From positions 15,645,943 to 15,709,942 of the forward strand of contig NC_079206.1 in assembly GCF_026745355.1 (NCBI RefSeq): DNA of 64,000 nucleotides. The letters run 5' to 3'. Source of the stretch: Beta vulgaris subsp. vulgaris (lineage: Eukaryota > Streptophyta > Magnoliopsida > Caryophyllales > Amaranthaceae). Shown piece after piece: positions 58,506 to 64,000 of this stretch; positions within the stretch are counted from its first letter, which is position 1; every line of letters starts with the position of its first letter. The notes beneath the pieces were generated by a model that was not told the DNA's origin, made no database searches, and saw only the letters and a program-made list of their open reading frames with translations. A program made the position numbers and the translations under genes.

Positions 58506-61500
58506 TTAAACTTCTCTAAACTTCATCTTCTCAAACACTTCTTGAAGTTCATTTGCATCGTTTACAACAATCTCAACACAATATTTTTTACGGAGCTTGT
58601 TGAACACTTTCACCTGCAAATAAGTAGCACAATCTAGTGAGCTATATTATTATCAATAATTAGAGAGTAAAAATCAGTTTGTAAGCTACAAACAATACAA
58701 TACTTACATCATGTTTTTTTAATCCACAATCAAACTTAATCCCCTTATAGCATTCCATATGCCTCATGACACATATACCACAGTTAATATGGTCATCACT
58801 TGTGCTCCAATCGAGATTTACAAAAGACACTTTCATATCACTTACATCCTTGGCCATGGTTAGACTTTGAACACTTTTGTACTGTTTTAGCAAGGATGAA
58901 AATGCAGATTTCTAAACAAAACAAAACACATGAAATGAATAACAATATTCAATCAAACAACCAAACAAAAGCAGCAAAATAAATGCACTTAATAATATAA
59001 AATACAAGGCAGAAAACATACAAGCTGGGCTGGAATCTTCTTGTAATATGTTGAATCAGAATTATAGTCCAGAACTTGCATTGCATCATTTCCAAAATTA
59101 AAACAAATCAGATAGTAGTGGCCATTTTGGAAAATTGGAAAGAAAAATAGTTGAATATCTTGTAGCTTAAAGATACTTGCATCGAACTCTTTCCTTGCAA
59201 CTTCAACAAACATCTGATTCTTGGACTTGACATCCTCTTTTTTGTACTTTTGAATAATCTCCTGCATTGTATATCAAAACGATTTAGATGAAAATAAATA
59301 AGATCAAAAACAAATTACATAAGCTAGTATAAACACTTACACAACACTGAAGTTTGAAGAAGAACCGTGCTGGAGAGTTTTCTGATTTAAACTTCTCTTT
59401 ATGGTTCAAAATGACACACCATGCATCAATCACAGAACTAGAAACAGGGTTACCAACTTGAAGTGTTTGGAGTTGTAACTTCATAACAACAGTTGGAGCA
59501 TTATCGCCACCATGTTTGCATATAAAACATTTGTCACTATAGTTTACAAAAGAACAAAACTTATAAATATGATTACAAAGAGACACCAACTGAACTAAGC
59601 TCATAAATATATCGCATCAAGTTAGTATATATAGAAAAGGTAAGAGGATAACATTTTCTTTTTTGACTGCATAAAAGTTTTGAGTTTCTAAACTAATATC
59701 AGATGAGAACATGGCATGTCTTAGGCATATGTATAATTACAATATAAATATGTTCAGTTTCAATTGAGTTGAAAAAACTAAAATGAAATAAACATAAGTT
59801 CAAAACATTTAAAACTTACAATCTCATATCAGTTGAGTTGAAAACCCACTCCAAAATGGTTTTCTGTTTTGCTGTCAATGGAGTAGTTATATCAACAACT
59901 CGATTTTTATATGGAGAGCAATCAAGCTTTTCGAAGCTTTCACATCCCGTCTCTCCACCTTGCGCTTCTTTGAAGGCACTGACTTTGAACTAGAAGCTCC
60001 ACCTTTCCTTTTCAGCACAGTTTGAACAATCTTTGACAGTTTTTGAGCACTATTCTTTGCTATGGTCGATGTTTTACGCTTCCCTGTTGTAATGTCTTTG
60101 TTAAAATCCTCAGCTTGCACTCCAACCTTCCTTGCAGAACTCCTTCTTAAAACTTCTTTTCCTTGCACAACCTTATTACCTCCTGAACTCCTTGTCGTTG
60201 ATTTAATCCTAATTCTAACTTTAGATACATTCTTCCTCCCCTCATCCGCAACAACATTGTTAACTACTTCCTTCAATTTTTATCAATGAACAAAAACAAA
60301 AACAACTAAAGTCAGATCATAAATAATTTAAAAAACATTAAGTAAAACATTGCAAAAACTAGAATATTAAAAGTTATTACCTCAGTTTTAGTGGCTGTTG
60401 GGGTTGTATCCGGAATTTGTTGAGCAGCAAAAACACTTTCCTTTGCTATTGCATTAATCTGCGAAAGTGGTGATTCAAATAAATTGAATGAAGGACCATC
60501 AGCACTAATGCACTTAGGAGGAACAACTTTCGGTAATTGGGCAGCAATAACTTGCTCAATTGCTTCATCAATGGCTTGCAAAACTACTGGATCCTTCCAA
60601 TAATCTTCATCTTGACTAAATGAGTGACCTCCAACATCCTGGTTCTCAATTATTGGCTCACTGTAGCTAGTACATAGTACAGAGGCTGCTTGTTGCAAAT
60701 TTCGGATCGAATCATTGTTCGGAAACTTCAACATCACAATCTTGGATTTCTCTTGAAAATTCACCATAGCATGAGCAAGTTCTTTGGCAGCACTAGCTAA
60801 CTCCATAATGCAATCCTAACATCATGAACCAAACAATAAAAACATACATACTTAACAAATTAAAAAACAATATGCAAAATTTATAAACACATAAGCATCA
60901 CTATACCTTTCTGAAATCATATTTAGTTTGTGGACCATGAACCTTCTCTCTTGAATGCGCTTGTTCATTCTTTGACAGTCCATCCACAACTGTTGAAGGT
61001 GGCTTCTCAGCATTCACCTTAGTAGATGTTTCAACATTAGCCTTCGAACACTCGCCCTAAAAATGATTGACAATACAAAATAAACACAAGCTTTAATAAA
61101 TAAAATAACAACCCAGCATAACATAATATATTCTCTGAATAAAAATATGAGAAGAACTTGGCTCATTTACAAAAAATATAAAACACTCAATACAGGACAT
61201 ACTTGCTCATTCACATTAACTGGTTGTTCATTTCCTGCTGACTCTTTCTTAGGATTAGTCACAGCCCTACCCAATACAAGTCTGCCTTTAGAAATCTCTA
61301 ACTTCTCTCTTGAAACAAGCATGCTAGAAGTCCATGATTTCAATACAGGACACTCATGTACCACACGAACATCTTCAATAGCAACTTTATCAACATAAAA
61401 AATCTGAACTCAAAACACAAAATTATCAGAACGAAACTTGGACACAAAATCTAAAATTTACTTCGCAAGAAAACATATATTTACTTACCATGAGAAAGAA

Positions 61501-63070
61501 AATTGATCCAGGAAAAAATCTATTCGGCTTCGCTTGCCAATACTTCTTAGCTTCAACTAAACTCTTCAAAATATAGTTGCACCAATTAAGCTTCTTAATA
61601 TGGTCTACATTCCTCAGATATCTCAAAATCCAATGATTTACATTCTTGTTCTGGGTCCCAGACATCAAAACAGTACAACACAGTACAACAAAGTTCCTTT
61701 TAAACATAGCACTTGCACCTTTTGTATTCTTCAAGAATGTAGCTAAATCTCCAACTGACACACACAAAGTATTTAATGGAAACTGCTTCTTCCAAGAATC
61801 CAACAAATCTACATCTTTATCTTCAAAAGAAAGATCAATCTCTTCTTCTCCTATAGGCAGCCCCAAAACATCATGAACATCCTGTTCAGTTATAACCAAA
61901 GACTTCTCACCAGGAATATTCAATGAACAAGTATTTGCATCAAAATGATAAACTAGCCAATAAGCCAAATGAAGTGGCATTTTTTGCACATCTAAAAATT
62001 CCAAAGAACCAAACCCAATTGAACTGATTTCCTTTTTCTGTTGTTTGCTAAAACACTTCTTCATCAAACGTGTTATGGCAGCAGGAGACATCCTTGACAT
62101 CAATGAAGGGCACACAAATACATTAGCATTCCTAACACCACCATCTCCACCAATTACATGCTCATCCTTAACTACAACCTCTGTTTTCGCAGAATGATCT
62201 ACATTCACCGACTGCCCCGCAGGAACCTCCACAATCTCCACCCTGCCTACATTACTATCCTGCTGTGTATCCTCATTTATAACATTCCTAACCACCCCCA
62301 ATGTAGGTTCTGCAGCATGTTTGATAGGTACAGACTCATCTAGCTCTACATTCTGTAAATCTGATTCACTGTCACAGAACAAATGAACATATCATAGTTA
62401 ACTTCAATATTTAAACTGATCATAGTTACAAAAAATAATAATGAGCATATAATTTGTACTAATTCTAAATGAACACATAACAATTATAGAAGGATTCATA
62501 ATTATAAACAACATATACGAAGAAATGAACACAGATTCTAAATGAACACATAACAATTATAAACAACAAAATAATCTACAATTATTCTAAATGAACACAT
62601 ATACGAAAATGAACACAGATTCTAAATGAACACATAACAATTGTAGAAGGATTCAAAATTATAACAACTACATATAAGAAGAATCAATTAAAAAATGAGC
62701 AAAATAACAACCTAGGTTTTACAAATTTGAATTAAATATCATGATAAACAAATAAAATCACAAAACTACAAAATTATAAACAACAAACCAAGAAACTAAT
62801 AAGCACATTCTCATTTTCCATCATTCTAAACCACAAACTAATCTACAATTATTCTAATTGAACACAGATTCTTGACTCATTTGAAAATCAAACTTCATAA
62901 TTCTAGCAGAAGAAATTAACTCATTTCGATAAAAGCAACAAATACCTAAAAATTAACAAAAAAACCTAATATGGCCAAAATTCAAAAAAACAGAGAGCTC
63001 GCAAGATCAAAACCTAAATTATAAAATTATACCTTTGCATTGAAGTTTCTAAACCGAGATATTCAGACAT
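58506..63070 (-). CDS. Ulp1-like (C48) cysteine protease carried by the MULE, one frameshift
   Basis: Ten exons: 63033-63070, 61489-62368, 61203-61403, 60907-61056, 60381-60815, 59820-60270, 59341-59536, 59022-59261, 58708-58911, 58506-58613. All joints are GT-AG and in phase except one: exon 6 has 451 nt where the phase needs one more base, with the frame change near 59920-59955. Corrected length 967 residues. Ulp1 enzymes process SUMO and remove it from proteins. The N-terminal half has a transposon-type domain (SIGFGSLEFLDVQKMPLHLAYW, VLGLPIG), the middle a basic NLS-like SKKRKVERR, and the C-terminus the protease: His832 (NGHYYLICF), Asp849 (VLDYNS), Cys908 (HINCGICVMRHME). The usual Gln of the oxyanion hole, six residues before Cys, is Ser. 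The start is the first Met; a further upstream exon is possible. Whether it acts on SUMO is not shown. Confidence 0.85.
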
Positions 63071-63446
63071 TTGAGTATTATCGCCGTATTTTTCGAGGAA
63101 TTTGTCGCAGTAAAATCCTATTGCTGTTTGAAGTGTGAAAGGCACTTCAAAATGATCACCACAATCTTCAGAAATCTAACAAAATAATGTGAAATTCAAG
63201 CAAAAAAATGAAAAGAGCTTGAAAATGAGCATCAACAGCAGCTTGCAAGAAGCTCGAACCAAGTAAAAATGGCGGCTAAAGAGTGTCAGAGAGAAAAATG
63301 AAGAAGAGAGAGACATAGTGACAGAGGAGAGAGAACGTAAAGAAAAAGAGGAAAGAGAAACGTAAAGAAAAAGAGGAGAGAGAAATCAGACATATTAATA
63401 TCTACCTGCTGCGTGTAATTAAGTTGCAGTAAATTACCAAAATGTC

Positions 63447-63479
63447 CCTGGGTGTACCATGCTCATGGTACACCCAGGT
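63447..63479. repeat. Palindromic right end of the MULE
   Basis: CCTGGGTGTACCATG is followed after two bases by CATGGTACACCCAGG, so the right terminus is a 32-bp hairpin. The left terminus has only the inward-facing half plus CTCATGGTAATG. Confidence 0.9.
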
Positions 63480-64000
63480 CTACTATAAATATTCTCACAA
63501 AAGAGGTGTTTTTTTTATTGTGTTAGCCATGCTTTTACTCGTGAAAGAGAAATTATTGTTTACGGATAGGTCTTTGAAAAAAGGCGTCACAACTAAGACA
63601 TTATTACTATAGTTATCTCTATTATATAAGGGAAGGGGGGAGCAATGGTGTTCTCTTTTGAAATGCCTATTTTGCCCCCCTTTCCATTCTAAATTACAAA
63701 TTCACTTACAAATCAAAGGAGGCTTCAAACAAAAATACCAAAAATATAATTATAACAATCACTCACAAGTCAACTATAATCACAAAATTGCAAAATTTAC
63801 GTTATGCAAATCACTAAAATGAGAAAACTTTATAAAAACTTAAAAATTCACTTACAAACTACAACCTATGAAAAAATTGACTTGAAATCAAAGTGTCCAC
63901 TTTCTTTACAATGTATGAAGTACTGTACTTAATTCAAAAATCAACTAAAAAAATTTATAATATTAGAAATCATAAATAAATTCAATAAAATTTCTATTTT
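63480..64000. other. Flank, nothing recognised
   Basis: AT-rich sequence with a G-run (63631-63640) after TTATATAAGGGAAG and a poor A-rich tail. No gene, RNA or complete element is supported. Confidence 0.45.

Larger units (their letters stand above)
53901..63461. mobile_element. Mutator-like element with FAR1-type transposase and Ulp1-like protease
   Basis: The terminal core CATGGTACACCCAGG occurs at the left (53906-53920) and in reverse at the right (63447-63461), followed inward by related AT-rich sequence (ATTTTCGTAATTA / ATTTTGGTAATTT). The 9-bp ctcatggta occurs at 53892-53900 and 63462-63470 and is a candidate target duplication, though it overlaps the palindromic end. Inside are two convergent genes, 54054-57364 (plus) and 58506-63070 (minus), and an ATGAGCA-rich middle. 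Transcription from both ends towards the centre is the MuDR plan, and a captured ULP-like gene is known from Kaonashi-type MULEs. About 9.56 kb. Confidence 0.85.

Noticed and set aside
59920..59970. A mini-intron to explain the frame change in protease exon 6
   Set aside because: The only GT..AG pair that restores the frame would be about 22 bases, far below plant intron size.

Overview
This window is nuclear DNA of a flowering plant, most likely a eudicot. It is AT-rich, its genes have GT-AG introns, and it is crowded with plant transposon families (Stowaway and Mutator-type MITEs, chromovirus LTRs, copia, LINE, CACTA and Helitron remnants). I could not name the species. Exons were joined by hand from splice signals and reading phase, and no database was searched.

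Host genes lie in the first 25 kb: an intact eight-exon CYP88-family cytochrome P450 (2319-5085, minus; ent-kaurenoic acid oxidase type, gibberellin pathway), a tRNA-Cys(GCA) (5853-5924, plus), a small gene for an 81-residue protein of unknown function with a long 5'-UTR intron (7917 to about 10570, minus), and an intact ten-exon BSK2-like brassinosteroid-signalling kinase (14792-25166, minus) whose introns hold at least five transposon insertions.

From about 25.6 to 53.7 kb the sequence is almost all transposable elements, often nested. A LINE remnant is split by a chromovirus-derived LTR retrotransposon (28128-36309, minus) with two 2785-bp LTRs and a 5-bp target duplication. A decayed copia element lies at 38.7-40.2 kb. 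A terminal-inverted-repeat element (40463-45723) contains a solo LTR (41136-42977) of the same LTR family and an hAT-type element with a duplicated left half (43126-45302), which itself carries a SINE-like unit. Then come a Mutator-type MITE, the end of another LTR, a 410-bp microsatellite and a CACTA remnant.

The most notable system is a 9.6-kb Mutator-like element (about 53901-63461). It carries two convergent genes: a FAR1-type transposase (plus) and a ten-exon Ulp1-like cysteine protease (minus) with a complete His-Asp-Cys triad. The layout recalls MuDR (two convergent genes) and the Kaonashi-type MULEs that carry ULP-like genes. Each gene is nearly whole: the transposase has one frameshift and one in-frame stop, and the protease has one frameshift. 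The non-coding parts hold dense ATGAGCA/TGCTCAT repeats. Six further elements in the window, all small and non-coding, have 9- to 10-bp target duplications of the Mutator kind, so this superfamily has shaped the locus repeatedly.
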